Part shown: piece after piece, positions 19,251 to 28,343 of the stretch
How positions within the stretch are numbered: the stretch's first letter is position 1
Layout: every line of letters begins with the position of its first letter
Assembly: GCA_023457895.1 (NCBI GenBank)
Contig: JAEXAY010000039.1
Location: 124,001-188,000 of the forward strand
Source of the DNA: Pseudomonadota bacterium
GTDB taxonomy: Bacteria; Pseudomonadota; Alphaproteobacteria; Sphingomonadales; Sphingomonadaceae
Reading direction: 5' to 3'
Length of the DNA stretch: 64,000 nt
Program-made: the position numbers and the translations under genes
Notes under the pieces: model-generated
Told to the model about the DNA's origin: nothing
Database searches by the model: none
What the model saw: the letters and a program-made list of their open reading frames with translations, nothing else

Positions 19251-20798
19251 CTATTTTCTGGTCCTTGCCTGCGCGGCGACCTCATACAGAAGATCGACAT
19301 AGGCGCTGGTCGCACCATCCATGCCTGCCACCTTCGGATTATTGCTGTCGATCAGGTAGAATTCGTCCGGACTGTGCGCGAGGCCACCATGGCCAAGGCC
19401 GATCTGGGCCGCCGGAAGGTTAAGCGGCGGACCGGTGAACACGACGCCTGGCCATGAACCTGCCAGCCGGGGGTTGATCGAATAGCCGACGCCTGCGCGC
19501 TCCAGCATCGCCTTCTGCGCCCGTACGATCACGCTGTCTTCTTCGGTCTCTGTCGGACCGTAGCCGCCGGTAACATTGACTTCGATGTCGCCAAATCCGT
19601 GTTTGGCGAGATGCGCCTTGAACTTCTGCTCGGCTTCCTCACGAGTCATGTCGGGAACAAGGCGAAACTCCATTTTGGCGGTCGCGCGATGCGGCAGTAC
19701 GGTCTTGCCGCCCGGCCCCATATAACCGCCGGTCAGTCCCTGAATGTTCATCGTCGGCTGTGACACAAAGCGTTCCAGCGAGGTCTGCCAATCCTCATCG
19801 CGGATCCAGCGCTGGACGCCCAGCATCTTCTTGGCCTCTTCTTCGCTGGTCCGGCGCGCCGTGTCGGCGATCAGTTCCTTTTGCCGTGCGGTGAGTGGCT
19901 TCACATTATCATACCAGCCCTCGACCGCGATGGTGTGCCCGTCGGGTTTCATCAGCGTGTTGAGCGCCTGAACCAGATGCCAGGCTGGACTATCAACACG
20001 CGCGAAATTGCTCGAATGAATGTCTTTGGTCGGGCCGCGTCCCCATTTTTCGCCGCTTGAAACCAGTTCCAGTTCAAGCGCACCCTTGGCACCCAGATCG
20101 ACCGACACATTTCCGTTGAGCGACTGCCCGGCAAAGGGAATGAAAATTCCGCTGCACTTTTTGAGCGCTGCATGCACTTCGGGATTGCGAATGGCGTTAT
20201 GGAAATTGGTTGAAGCGATTTCCTCTTCGCCTTCCGCTATCAGCACGACGTTGACCGGCAGCTTGCGCTTGGCTGCCTTGAAAGCGTCGAGCGCCGCGAG
20301 GAAGGCCATCTGCGGGCCCTTGGTGTTGACCGTCCCCCGTCCGATCATCACCTTGCCAAGACCCGGACGGTCAACCAGTTGCCCTTCAAGCGGCGGCGAA
20401 GTCCATTCGGCGGGATCATATTGCTTGACGTCGTACATGAAGTAGACCGCGACCCAAGTGGGCGCACCAACATCGATCGTGCCGAATACTGATGGAACCC
20501 CGCCGGTCGGTATTTCCTTGGCATTGGCAAAACCGGAGTCGCGGGCGAGCGCGATCATCTGGGCAACGCCCTCCTTGATGTTGCGCTGTTCAGCGGCAAT
20601 CGTCGGGACCGCGATCCAGTCCCGCAGCTTTTGCACCGTGACCGCCTTGCGTGCCCCTACCGCAGCCTTGACCGCCGCCACATCGCCAGTCGCGGCGTGT
20701 ACCATCGTGGAAAAAGCCGGTGACAGCATTGCTGCGCCCGCCGCGCTGGCCTTGATCAAGGTCCTGCGATTCCACGCCGCCTCGTCGCGTTTGTCCAT
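19251..20798 (-). CDS. M20-family metallopeptidase-like protein with altered metal ligands, Tat-exported
   Basis: The 515-residue protein carries a twin-arginine signal (NRRTLIKASAAGAAML). The fold belongs to the M20 family (carboxypeptidase G2, DapE, PepV): catalytic GEEE at about 190-193, a dimer-lid His in DIHSSNFARV and a C-terminal metal His at 475 (GHGGLAHSPDEF). However, the usual HxDV motif reads MYDV (Met121 for the first metal His) and GRGxxDxKG reads GRGTVNTKG (Asn158 for the bridging Asp). Metal binding may therefore be changed or lost. Substrate unknown. It is transcribed divergently from a VOC protein gene. Confidence 0.82.
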   Translation of the reverse strand: MDKRDEAAWNRRTLIKASAAGAAMLSPAFSTMVHAATGDVAAVKAAVGARKAVTVQKLRDWIAVPTIAAEQRNIKEGVAQMIALARDSGFANAKEIPTGGVPSVFGTIDVGAPTWVAVYFMYDVKQYDPAEWTSPPLEGQLVDRPGLGKVMIGRGTVNTKGPQMAFLAALDAFKAAKRKLPVNVVLIAEGEEEIASTNFHNAIRNPEVHAALKKCSGIFIPFAGQSLNGNVSVDLGAKGALELELVSSGEKWGRGPTKDIHSSNFARVDSPAWHLVQALNTLMKPDGHTIAVEGWYDNVKPLTARQKELIADTARRTSEEEAKKMLGVQRWIRDEDWQTSLERFVSQPTMNIQGLTGGYMGPGGKTVLPHRATAKMEFRLVPDMTREEAEQKFKAHLAKHGFGDIEVNVTGGYGPTETEEDSVIVRAQKAMLERAGVGYSINPRLAGSWPGVVFTGPPLNLPAAQIGLGHGGLAHSPDEFYLIDSNNPKVAGMDGATSAYVDLLYEVAAQARTRK

Positions 20799-20937
20799 AA
20801 AACCTCTCCTATTGATTTGCCCCGAAAGTGATGGCGGCGACGATATGATGCCAACCAGCCTTCATCAAGCCCAATCGGGATTGAACATGCCTCACCGACC
20901 CGGTAGCGACGCATCAGCGAAAAATAAGGAGAGAGCG

Positions 20938-21477
20938 ATGTCCCCCACCCCTAACGGGCCGATCGTGCAGATCGGATATCTGGTTGAAAATGTGCAGGAG
21001 GGCATCGCCTTCTGGTCGAAGCAGCTTGGCATCGGGCCGTGGATGGAGTTCCGCAACGTGACGATGGAAGGAACCTATCGCGGCCAGCCGACCAGCATCC
21101 GGATGCATGTCGCGCTTGGCTATCAGGGTGAGCTTCAGATCGAGCTGATCGAGCCCGTCAACGATGCGCCATCACCTTACCGCGGCGCGGATGGCAAGGT
21201 GCTGCTCGGCATCCACCATATCGCCTGGCTCAGCGACCGCCTTGAAGATTCGGTCCAGCCGATGCTCGAGAGCGGCTGCACAATCGCGCTGATGGCAGAA
21301 AATCCGACCACCCGCGTCGCCTATCTCGAAAACCCGGCCGCACCGGCGGTGCTTTATGAATTCATCGAAAGCACAGCCACGGCGGAACTGATCAAGCAGG
21401 GCATCGCTACCAGCCGCAACTGGGATGGCAGCAATCCCGTAACCACCATCGATTTCGAAGCGATGGCACAAGGCTAG
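20938..21477 (+). CDS. VOC (glyoxalase/bleomycin-resistance) family protein
   Basis: The 179-residue protein starts at an ATG preceded by AAGGAGAGAG. The beta-alpha-beta-beta-beta layout of the VOC fold is visible: [26 protein letters not shown], then [10 protein letters not shown], then [24 protein letters not shown] and VLYEFIES at the end, where a metal-binding Glu is expected. Members include dioxygenases, epimerases and glyoxalases; the substrate cannot be assigned. It is divergent from the M20-like gene and 16 bases upstream of chvI. Confidence 0.8.
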   Translation: MSPTPNGPIVQIGYLVENVQEGIAFWSKQLGIGPWMEFRNVTMEGTYRGQPTSIRMHVALGYQGELQIELIEPVNDAPSPYRGADGKVLLGIHHIAWLSDRLEDSVQPMLESGCTIALMAENPTTRVAYLENPAAPAVLYEFIESTATAELIKQGIATSRNWDGSNPVTTIDFEAMAQG

Positions 21478-21493
21478 GCGTTGCCCAGCGGGC

Positions 21494-22252
21494 ATGAATA
21501 AGCTACCGCTCGCCGCCATGCCGGATGCTGCCGCCCCGCCCGCTTCGCCCGCGACCATCGCGCTGGTCGATGATGACCGCAACATCCTCACTTCGGTTTC
21601 GATCGCGCTCCAGACCGAAGGTTTTGCAACGCGGGTCTATACCGACAGCGAGGCAGCGCTCAAGGCGCTGACCGAAAACCCGCCTGACCTTGCTGTGTTC
21701 GATATCAAGATGCCGAAGATGGACGGACTCGAACTGCTCCGGCGCCTGCGTGAGAAATCGCAGATACCTGTCATCTTCCTCACATCCAAGGACGACGAAC
21801 TGGACGAGGCGCTGGGCCTTGCGATGGGCGCGGATGATTATATCGCCAAGCCCTTTTCGCAGCGGCTGCTGATCGCGCGTATCCGGGCCATCCTGCGCCG
21901 CAGCGATTATGGCCGCACGGCTTCCGAAACTCAGGCCGAGCCCGTCCCGGAGCCGCTTGTGCGCGGCCGCCTGAGGATGGACCCCGCCCGTCACGAGGTT
22001 GAATGGAACGGCAAGCCGGTGACACTCACCGTCACCGAATTCATGATCCTGGAAGCGCTGGCGCAGCGTCCCGGTGTGGTCAAGAGCCGAAACCAGTTGA
22101 TGGATACCGCCTATCAGGACGACATCTATGTCGACGACCGCACCATCGACAGCCATATCAAGCGCCTGAGGCGCAAGTTCCGCGAAGTCGATTCCGCCTT
22201 TGATCGCATCGAAACCCTTTATGGCGCCGGGTATAAATTCTCCGAGGAGTGA
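21494..22252 (+). CDS. chvI: Response regulator ChvI
   Basis: ChvI is the OmpR-family regulator of the ChvG-ChvI system that governs envelope, acid and exopolysaccharide responses in alphaproteobacteria. The 252-residue protein has a receiver domain (ALVDDDRN, phospho-acceptor Asp70 in [17 protein letters not shown] with the conserved Lys) and a winged-helix DNA-binding domain ([28 protein letters not shown]). The N-terminal 20 residues (Pro/Ala-rich) precede the receiver; ATG 21518 is an alternative start. It overlaps the start of chvG. Confidence 0.94.
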   Translation: MNKLPLAAMPDAAAPPASPATIALVDDDRNILTSVSIALQTEGFATRVYTDSEAALKALTENPPDLAVFDIKMPKMDGLELLRRLREKSQIPVIFLTSKDDELDEALGLAMGADDYIAKPFSQRLLIARIRAILRRSDYGRTASETQAEPVPEPLVRGRLRMDPARHEVEWNGKPVTLTVTEFMILEALAQRPGVVKSRNQLMDTAYQDDIYVDDRTIDSHIKRLRRKFREVDSAFDRIETLYGAGYKFSEE

Positions 22253-23816
22253 GGAGAGCGCCGACCATCTACGATGGACCGGACGGCTTTCGCTCACCCG
22301 CCGCATTCTTGCGGTCAATTTTTTCGTGCTGGCGCTGCTCGCCGGCGGTTTCTTCTATCTCGACAGCTATCGTTCGCGGCTTATCGACACCCGGCTCGAG
22401 CGCATCGCCCGCGAAGCCAGCCTGCTCGATACCGCACTGACCTCGGCCCATCCGGAGCAGCGCGGACGGCTGGCGCTCGAATTTTCACGCGAAAGCGAAA
22501 CGAGGGTGAGGCTTTATGACACCAGTGGACGCAAACAGCTCGACAGTTTCGCGCTGGCCGCTCCGGTCTACACCCTGCCCGATCCAAAGACTGAACCCTG
22601 GCAACGGCAGGTCGCGCGCGACATGGACCGGATTGTCGATTTCATAGTCCGGGCACCGAACCCGCCTTATTATGCAGAGCCGCGGGTCGATCAGGCATCC
22701 GCCTGGCCCGAACTTTCAACCGGCCGGCAAGGGCCCCAGCCCTTTTACCGCTTCGCGCCTGACCGCTCTCCCCTGCTGAGTGCCGGCAAGCAACTGTCGG
22801 ACGGTTCGGGAAGCCTGCTCCTCACCGCCTATGGCCGCGACATCACCCGGACCGTGCGCGCGGAGCGCTGGCGCTTTAGCATCGTGCTGGCGCTGGCGGC
22901 CATCGCCTCGCTCCTGCTCTCGCTTTTTCTTGCGCGTACCATTGCCCAACCGCTGCGCAAGCTCGCGATCGCCGCGACACGGGTACGGCTCGGCCGGGCG
23001 CGCGAAGTGCAGGTCCCCCGGCTCCCCTCACGCCGCGACGAAATCGGGATGCTCGCCCGCGCACTCTCCGACATGACCGGCGCACTGAGACAACGGATCG
23101 ATGCGGGCGAACATTTCGCCGCCGATGTGACCCATGAACTCAAAAACCCCATCGCATCACTGCGTTCGGCGCTTGAAGGGATGGAGCGCGTCGAAGACCC
23201 GGCTCCGCGCGCGCAGTTGCTCTCCATTGCGTCTGACGATGTCCGCCGCCTCGACCGGCTGGTGACGGATATCAGCGAAGCCTCACGCGTCGATGCGCAG
23301 CTTTCACGCGCGCGTTTCGAAATCGTGGACCTCGGCCAGATGATCGAGACGATGCTGGCGGCACGCGAAGCCCGTCGCGGCACCAGCGGCGAGCCGCAGG
23401 CCCGGATCGCCTTTGCCCGGCCCCGTGTCGCGGTCGCCTGCGTCATGGGAGAGGACAACCGGCTTGAACGTGTCCTCGACAATCTGATCGACAACGCTCT
23501 TTCTTTCACCCCGCCCGATGGGCTGGTCCGGATTTCTGCGACCCGGGTAGGTAACGATGTCGTTGTCGAGGTGGCCGATGACGGGCCGGGAATACCGCCG
23601 GAGAAGCGCGAAGAAATTTTCCGGCGTTTCCATTCGATCCGTCCGGAAGGTGAAGTCTTCGGCAAACATAGCGGCCTCGGCCTCGCCATCGCCCGCACCA
23701 TCATCGAAGGTCATCAGGGCAGTATCATCGCACGCGACCGCGATGACGGCCAGCCGGGCGCCTGCTTCGAGATTCGCTTGCCGTCCGCCAACTGCGAAAA
23801 GGCACCCATCGCGTAA
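22221..23816 (+). CDS. chvG: Sensor histidine kinase ChvG
   Basis: ChvG is the membrane partner of ChvI. The 531-residue protein shows a membrane segment at about 29-46, a periplasmic sensor domain (about 47-216), a second membrane segment (about 218-238), HAMP, HisKA with phospho-acceptor His305 in DVTHELKNP, and HATPase_c with [27 protein letters not shown] and [11 protein letters not shown]. The start is uncertain: ATG 22221 overlaps chvI by 32 bases; a TTG at 22200 is upstream. In rhizobia this kinase is held in check by periplasmic ExoR, which is not encoded here. Confidence 0.93.
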   Translation: MAPGINSPRSEESADHLRWTGRLSLTRRILAVNFFVLALLAGGFFYLDSYRSRLIDTRLERIAREASLLDTALTSAHPEQRGRLALEFSRESETRVRLYDTSGRKQLDSFALAAPVYTLPDPKTEPWQRQVARDMDRIVDFIVRAPNPPYYAEPRVDQASAWPELSTGRQGPQPFYRFAPDRSPLLSAGKQLSDGSGSLLLTAYGRDITRTVRAERWRFSIVLALAAIASLLLSLFLARTIAQPLRKLAIAATRVRLGRAREVQVPRLPSRRDEIGMLARALSDMTGALRQRIDAGEHFAADVTHELKNPIASLRSALEGMERVEDPAPRAQLLSIASDDVRRLDRLVTDISEASRVDAQLSRARFEIVDLGQMIETMLAAREARRGTSGEPQARIAFARPRVAVACVMGEDNRLERVLDNLIDNALSFTPPDGLVRISATRVGNDVVVEVADDGPGIPPEKREEIFRRFHSIRPEGEVFGKHSGLGLAIARTIIEGHQGSIIARDRDDGQPGACFEIRLPSANCEKAPIA

Positions 23817-23893
23817 ATTCATCGCGCCTGGGCGACCGCCATTGCCTTCTCTCTGGCCTTCGCAGCGCAATATGCGTAGAAGTTAAGCGGGCT

Positions 23894-24364
23894 ATGTCTG
23901 TTTTATCATCCGAAACCATCCATGCGAGCGCAGTCGAGATCGGCGGTGCAGCGGTGTTGATCGCTGGACCTTCAGGGTCAGGCAAGTCCGACCTTGCGCT
24001 GCGGCTGATAGATCGCGGCGCGATATTGGTGAGCGATGACCAGACGATGCTCGTCCGGCGCGGAGCGGAACTCGTGGCGTCAGCGCCGACGGCCATTCGC
24101 GGCAAGTTCGAGATTCGCGGGCTGGGGGTCATCGATTGCCCCTTTGCCGGCGAATCGCCGGTGCGGCTGATTGTCCGGCTGACCGAACTGTATGAGCGCT
24201 TCCCGATGGACCAGCAGAGCGAAACGATCGCCGGGATTGAGGTCACGCGTATTCAGTTGAACGCTTATGAAGCCTCTGCGCCGGTCAAGGTCGAATGGGC
24301 ACTGCGGGCCGTGCTCGATCGTAAGCCAGCCACCGCGCCGCGCCGCCCGAGTGCTTCTTTATGA
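23894..24364 (+). CDS. hprK: Short HPr kinase/phosphorylase
   Basis: The product is 156 residues, only the C-terminal kinase half of the roughly 310-residue firmicute enzyme, as is usual in alphaproteobacteria. The P-loop AGPSGSGKSDLAL (about 24-36), the RGAILVSDDQ segment and the family signature EIRGLGVIDCPF are present. It should phosphorylate a serine of HPr, encoded 1.4 kb downstream. It overlaps rapZ by four bases (ATGA) and probably forms one unit with chvIG, rapZ, EIIA and HPr. Confidence 0.92.
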   Translation: MSVLSSETIHASAVEIGGAAVLIAGPSGSGKSDLALRLIDRGAILVSDDQTMLVRRGAELVASAPTAIRGKFEIRGLGVIDCPFAGESPVRLIVRLTELYERFPMDQQSETIAGIEVTRIQLNAYEASAPVKVEWALRAVLDRKPATAPRRPSASL

Positions 24365-25323
24365 ACGAGCGGCCCTCTGCTAAGACGATCATGCTGGTCA
24401 CCGGGCTTGCCGGCGCGGGCAAGAGCACGGCACTTCGGGCGCTCGAAGATCTCGGCTGGGAAGTGGTCGACAATCTCCCCTTGCGCCTGCTCGACCGGCT
24501 GCTCGAAACCCCTTTATCAGACGGAGACAGTGCCCGCCCATTGGCTGTCGGTATCGACAGCCGCACGCGCGGATTCAATGCGGACCAGATCGTTCGCAGC
24601 ATCAAGCGGTTGCGCGAACATCATGGCTATGCCGTCACGACGTTATACGTCGACTGTTCCGGGACCGAACTGGAACGGCGTTTTTCCGAAACCCGCCGCC
24701 GCCATCCGCTGGCGCAGGATCGTCCGGCCGCCGACGGCATTGCACGCGACCGCGAGATGACCGCCCCGCTGCGCCGCTGGGCCGACCATATCATCGACAC
24801 CACGAACTACACCACCAACGACCTGCAACAGGAAATCCGTCAGCGTTTTGCCGGAAGCACCGATAGCGGCCCGGTACTCAACGTGATGAGTTTCGGGTTC
24901 GCCCGCGGCATTCCACGCAACGCTGATCTGGTGTTCGACATGCGTTTCCTCCGCAATCCGCATTGGGACGCCACCTTGCGGCCGATGACCGGACTCGACC
25001 CTGAAGTCGGAGCCTATGTTGCAGAAGACCCGGCATATGAAGCCGCCGTGAGCCAGATCGAGCAATTGCTGCTTACATTGCTGCCGCGCTACCGTGCCGA
25101 AGGAAAAAGCTACGTAACCGTCGCATTCGGTTGTACAGGCGGGCGGCACCGCTCGGTCTTCGTCACGGAGCGGGTCGGCCAGTTTCTGCGCGAACACGGC
25201 TTTTCCCCTACCATTTCGCACCGCAATCTCATCGGTTCAGGCAAGGATTCGATCCCCGACACCACCGCAGGTTATGAAGGTGATCCGCCCGCGGCGCCGG
25301 TTGCGTCCGGCAAGGCGGGTTGA
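24361..25323 (+). CDS. rapZ: RNase adapter protein RapZ (YvcJ-like nucleotide-binding protein)
   Basis: The 320-residue protein has a Walker A motif GLAGAGKS (about 15-22) and the family blocks WEVVDNLPLRLL, GIDSRTRGF, LYVDCSGTELERRFSETRRRHPL, FGFARGIPRNADLVFDMRFLRNPHW and FGCTGGRHRSVF. In enterobacteria RapZ binds an sRNA and guides RNase E; in alphaproteobacteria its target is unknown. Position between hprK and the PTS genes ties it to sugar/nitrogen phosphorelay signalling. The C-terminal 25 residues after ISHRNL are not conserved in the family as far as I recall. Confidence 0.93.
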   Translation: MNERPSAKTIMLVTGLAGAGKSTALRALEDLGWEVVDNLPLRLLDRLLETPLSDGDSARPLAVGIDSRTRGFNADQIVRSIKRLREHHGYAVTTLYVDCSGTELERRFSETRRRHPLAQDRPAADGIARDREMTAPLRRWADHIIDTTNYTTNDLQQEIRQRFAGSTDSGPVLNVMSFGFARGIPRNADLVFDMRFLRNPHWDATLRPMTGLDPEVGAYVAEDPAYEAAVSQIEQLLLTLLPRYRAEGKSYVTVAFGCTGGRHRSVFVTERVGQFLREHGFSPTISHRNLIGSGKDSIPDTTAGYEGDPPAAPVASGKAG

Positions 25324-25354
25324 ACCAATAAAATTCGGTGATAAGAGCTATCCA

Positions 25355-25759
25355 ATGATCGGTTTGGTACTGGTAACCCACGGCCGCCTCGCGACCGAAT
25401 TTCTCGTCGCGATGGAGCATGTCGTCGGCCCGCAAAAAGCAATCGAGTGCGTCTGCATCGGCCCGCACGACAATATGGAGGAACGGCGCGAGGAAATCGC
25501 CGCCGCGATCCGCAAGGTCAACAGCGGCCAGGGCGCGATCCTCCTGACCGACCTGTTCGGCGGCACGCCCTCCAACCTCGCCATCTCGCTGATGGATCAG
25601 GGCAATATCGAGGTGATCGCCGGTATCAACCTCCCCATGCTGATCCGGCTTGATGGCGCGCGCAAGGCGATGAATGTCGCCGATGCCGTCCGCGCCGCCA
25701 AGGAAGCGGGGCAAAAATATATCTCGGTCGCGTCCGAACTGCTGGGGAGCACTGCATGA
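25355..25759 (+). CDS. PTS EIIA, mannose-type (regulatory)
   Basis: The ATG at 25355 yields a 134-residue EIIA-Man domain: MIGLVLVTHG with the phosphorylated His9, then LLTDLFGGTPSNLAISLM and GINLPMLIRL. No EIIB or EIIC genes are present, which is usual for the alphaproteobacterial regulatory PTS, where EIIA receives phosphate from HPr and acts as a signal rather than in transport. It ends in a four-base overlap with the HPr gene. Confidence 0.92.
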   Translation: MIGLVLVTHGRLATEFLVAMEHVVGPQKAIECVCIGPHDNMEERREEIAAAIRKVNSGQGAILLTDLFGGTPSNLAISLMDQGNIEVIAGINLPMLIRLDGARKAMNVADAVRAAKEAGQKYISVASELLGSTA

Positions 25760-26034
25760 ACCAACTCAGTGAAACCGTCGAAATCACCAACCAGCGCGGC
25801 CTTCACGCCCGCGCCAGTGCCAAGTTCGTGACCGTCGTTTCCAAGCTACCCGGCCATGTCACGGTCGAAGTCGAAAAGGACGGGTCCAAGGTCAACGGCA
25901 CCTCGATCATGGGGCTGATGATGCTCGGGGCGGCCAAGGGCGACAGCATTACCATCCACACCAGCGGCGACGGTGCCGATGAAGCGCTCCTGAAGCTTGT
26001 CGGTCTCGTCAAGGACAGTTTCGGCGAGGACTGA
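25756..26034 (+). CDS. ptsH: HPr phosphocarrier protein
   Basis: This 92-residue HPr has the EI-dependent site His17 in TNQRGLHARASAKF and, in the loop VNGTSIMGLMML, Ser50 in the position targeted by HPr kinase. It would carry phosphate from enzyme I (not in this window) to the EIIA encoded immediately upstream, and hprK upstream would modify it at Ser. It overlaps the EIIA gene by four bases and closes the chvI-to-HPr run. Confidence 0.94.
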   Translation: MNQLSETVEITNQRGLHARASAKFVTVVSKLPGHVTVEVEKDGSKVNGTSIMGLMMLGAAKGDSITIHTSGDGADEALLKLVGLVKDSFGED

Positions 26035-26058
26035 CCCTCCGCGCCCAGCCCCGTTCCC

Positions 26059-26880
26059 ATGGAAACCAACGCGCGCGGCCACCGGCTCATCACCGGCTTT
26101 TCCAATCCGCTGGTCAAGCGGGTCAAGGGTCTGCGCGAGAAAAAGCACCGCAAGGCCGAGGGGCTGTTCCTCGCCGAGGGCCTGCGCATCCTCACCGAAG
26201 CGCATGAGGCGGGCGTGCTGCCCGAAATGCTGTTCTACGCCGGCGGGCAGGCGCTGCATCCGCTCGCCGAAACGCTGATCGCCGCGACCCTTGCCGCGGG
26301 CCGGGACGTCATCGAAACCAGCCGCGACATCCTCTCCAAACTGTCCGGCAAGGATAATGCGCAGATATTGGTCGGCGTCTACCGCGACCGGCTCACGCCG
26401 CTCGACCGGCTCGACCGGAGCAGCAGCGCTATCTGGATCGTTGCGCAGGCGATGCGCGATCCCGGCAATCTCGGCACCGTGCTGCGCACCGGCGATGCGG
26501 TCGGTGCGGGCGGGCTCATCCTCGTCGATGACTGCGTCGATCCTTTCTCGGTCGAGGCAGTGCGGGCGAGCATGGGCGCGCTCTTTACCCAGTCGATCAC
26601 GCAGGCACGCTGGAGCGACTTCACCGGCTGGCTCAGGCAGGGGCCGGGCCAGCTGGTCGGGACCAGCCTCAACACGGACACGGATTATCAGGCCCCGCGC
26701 TACGAAGCGCCGACATTCCTCCTCATCGGCAACGAAGCGCAAGGCCTGCCGCCCGCCTACGAGGCCGAATGCGACCTCCTCGTAAAAATGCCGATGCTCG
26801 GCAAGGCCGACAGCCTCAACGCCGCCGTCGCCTGCGCGGTGATGGCCTATGAGGTGCTGAACCAGCGGCGGCGGGGTTGA
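26059..26880 (+). CDS. TrmH/SpoU-family RNA 2'-O-methyltransferase
   Basis: The 273-residue protein has an N-terminal substrate-binding domain (NPLVKRVKGLREKKHRKAEGLFLAEGLRIL) and the SpoU knot: WIVAQAMRDPGNLGTVLRTGDAVGAGGLILVDDCVDPF (with motif-1 N and R), LIGNEAQGLP and MLGKADSLNAAVACAVMAYE. It methylates a ribose in rRNA or tRNA with SAM; RlmB is the closest well-known relative, but the target is unproven. No clear ribosome site precedes the ATG, so translation may depend on the upstream genes, 24 bases away. Confidence 0.88.
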   Translation: METNARGHRLITGFSNPLVKRVKGLREKKHRKAEGLFLAEGLRILTEAHEAGVLPEMLFYAGGQALHPLAETLIAATLAAGRDVIETSRDILSKLSGKDNAQILVGVYRDRLTPLDRLDRSSSAIWIVAQAMRDPGNLGTVLRTGDAVGAGGLILVDDCVDPFSVEAVRASMGALFTQSITQARWSDFTGWLRQGPGQLVGTSLNTDTDYQAPRYEAPTFLLIGNEAQGLPPAYEAECDLLVKMPMLGKADSLNAAVACAVMAYEVLNQRRRG

Positions 26881-26929
26881 CGGCACCCACCCTCTCTCGC
26901 CAGCGAGGTTGAAAGGGTGCGCTGCCTCC

Positions 26930-26951
26930 ACCCTCCCTCGCCAGGGAGGGT
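26930..26951. repeat. Short palindromic repeat (CCCTCCCT hairpin), copy 1
   Basis: A 9-bp perfect inverted repeat ACCCTCCCT / AGGGAGGGT surrounds a 4-nt loop. A degenerate copy lies at 26888-26918, and another perfect copy follows at 27020-27041, making the 214-base gap before the lipoprotein gene almost entirely repeat. No gene is seen in that gap. Confidence 0.7.
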
Positions 26952-27019
26952 CGAAGGCGCACAGCGGCTTCGGGGTGGGTAAAGCGATGACGGCGGGCAT
27001 AGGCGGACAGGTTTTACCC

Positions 27020-27041
27020 ACCCTCCCTGGCAAGGGAGGGT
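27020..27041. repeat. Short palindromic repeat (CCCTCCCT hairpin), copy 2
   Basis: A 9-bp perfect arm pair ACCCTCCCT / AGGGAGGGT surrounds the loop GGCA, flanked by C and G that extend the stem to 10 bp. Same sequence as copy 1 and the copy at 56810-56830. Confidence 0.7.
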
Positions 27042-27094
27042 GAATGCTGCGGCCATTCATTGCCCTGCCATATTTAACTGCGTAGAAGGCTGGC

Positions 27095-27829
27095 ATGATC
27101 AAGACCGCGCTTTCCACCCTCATCCTCGCCGCGCCGCTGGTCCTTGCCGGGTGCGCGACCCTGCCCGCTAGCGCGCCGCTACCCGAAGGCGCGGGCAAGA
27201 AGGCTTGGCTCGCCATGGGCAACGAGCCGGGTTGGACGCTCGAAATCACCCCCGGGCGGCTCAACTATACGGGCGATTATGGCGCGACGCAGATTCGCGT
27301 CCCCGTCACCCGCGCCGATCCCGTCAAGGGCGGGATGCGGTATGAAGGCTCGGACAGCGCCAACACGCTCTCCGTGCATATCGCCTATACCCCGTGCGCC
27401 GACACGATGGCTGATCGCAGCTTTGCCCAGACGGTCAGCGTCACCGCCAATGGCCGCACCGTTCAGGGCTGCGGCGGGGCGATCCTGCCGCCGGTCAGGC
27501 TGGATGGAACACAATGGCGCATCGGCCGCATCGGCAGCGCCACCCTGCCCGATGACAGCGGCGCGACGGCGCGGTTCGAGGGCAACCGCATGACGCTCGA
27601 CGTGGGGTGCAACCAGATGTGGGGCGATTATCGCGCCACCCAGCATAACCTCGCCGTTGATGGCGGGCTTGCTGCAACCCGCAAGGGCTGCCCCGCACCG
27701 CTCGACCAGTATGAAGCGAGCCTCGGCAGGATGTTTGCCCGCCCGCTCCACCTGCGCTACACCGCGCAGGGCGGCATCACGCTGCTCGGCCGGCCGGGAG
27801 AAATCGTCGAACTGGTCCGCATCCATTAA
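27095..27829 (+). CDS. Lipoprotein with COG3650-like and META domains
   Basis: The 244-residue protein has a lipoprotein signal (lipobox LAGC, Cys at about 19). The first half (about 35-135) resembles the COG3650 membrane-associated domain (MGNEPGWTLEITPGRLNYTGDYG). The second half (about 140-244) is a META/HslJ domain (LDGTQWRIGRI, then GCNQMWGDYRA, GCPAPLDQYEASLGRM). HslJ-type proteins are envelope or heat-shock-associated with unclear biochemistry. It is followed by a second META lipoprotein 57 bases later, suggesting duplication and co-expression. Confidence 0.83.
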   Translation: MIKTALSTLILAAPLVLAGCATLPASAPLPEGAGKKAWLAMGNEPGWTLEITPGRLNYTGDYGATQIRVPVTRADPVKGGMRYEGSDSANTLSVHIAYTPCADTMADRSFAQTVSVTANGRTVQGCGGAILPPVRLDGTQWRIGRIGSATLPDDSGATARFEGNRMTLDVGCNQMWGDYRATQHNLAVDGGLAATRKGCPAPLDQYEASLGRMFARPLHLRYTAQGGITLLGRPGEIVELVRIH

Positions 27830-27886
27830 ACTTGCGGCGCGTAGATGCTGCGTATGTCCACCGTTCACCACAGAAGAAAATCAACC

Positions 27887-28327
27887 ATGTCAAAGAGCCT
27901 TGCCGTCCTCGTCCCTGCCCTGCTCGCCGCCGCCTTGCCGGGGTGCAGCACACTGATGCCGGGAACCGGTGCACCGGACACCCCGGCCTTGCGGCTTGAG
28001 GGCACCAGCTGGAAGATCCTCCAGATCAACGATGTCCGCCTCACCGCCGATCAGGCCCGCGCCACCTCGGCGAGCTTCAGCAAGGGTCAGGCCAGTTTCA
28101 ACGCCGGCTGCAACCGCATGGGCGGCGGCTACAAAGTCAACGGTTCGACGATCAGTTTCGGCCAGATGATCTCTACCCTCATCGGCTGCCCGCCGCCGCT
28201 TGCCGGTTTCGAACGCGAGATCGGCGCGCTGCTCGAAACGCCTGTCGAGGCCAGTATGGGCAACGATGGAACATTATGGCTCAAGGGCGACCGCACCCGC
28301 CAATTGCTGCTCAAGTCTGCCGACTGA
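27887..28327 (+). CDS. META-domain (HslJ-like) lipoprotein
   Basis: The ATG at 27887 gives 146 residues. The signal peptide ends in an imperfect lipobox (ALPGC). One META domain follows: LEGTSWKILQIND, FNAGCNRMGGGYKVNGSTISFGQM, LIGCPPPLAGFEREIGALLETP. The two Cys in the core may form a disulfide. It lies directly after the two-domain META lipoprotein and 16 bases before the topoisomerase gene. Confidence 0.83.
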   Translation: MSKSLAVLVPALLAAALPGCSTLMPGTGAPDTPALRLEGTSWKILQINDVRLTADQARATSASFSKGQASFNAGCNRMGGGYKVNGSTISFGQMISTLIGCPPPLAGFEREIGALLETPVEASMGNDGTLWLKGDRTRQLLLKSAD

Positions 28328-28343
28328 TGATCACCTTGCGCAC

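Noticed and set aside
25846..27264. A 472-codon minus-strand frame spanning HPr, the SpoU methyltransferase and the repeat region
   Set aside because: It crosses several real genes and palindromic repeats; composition is that of a shadow frame.
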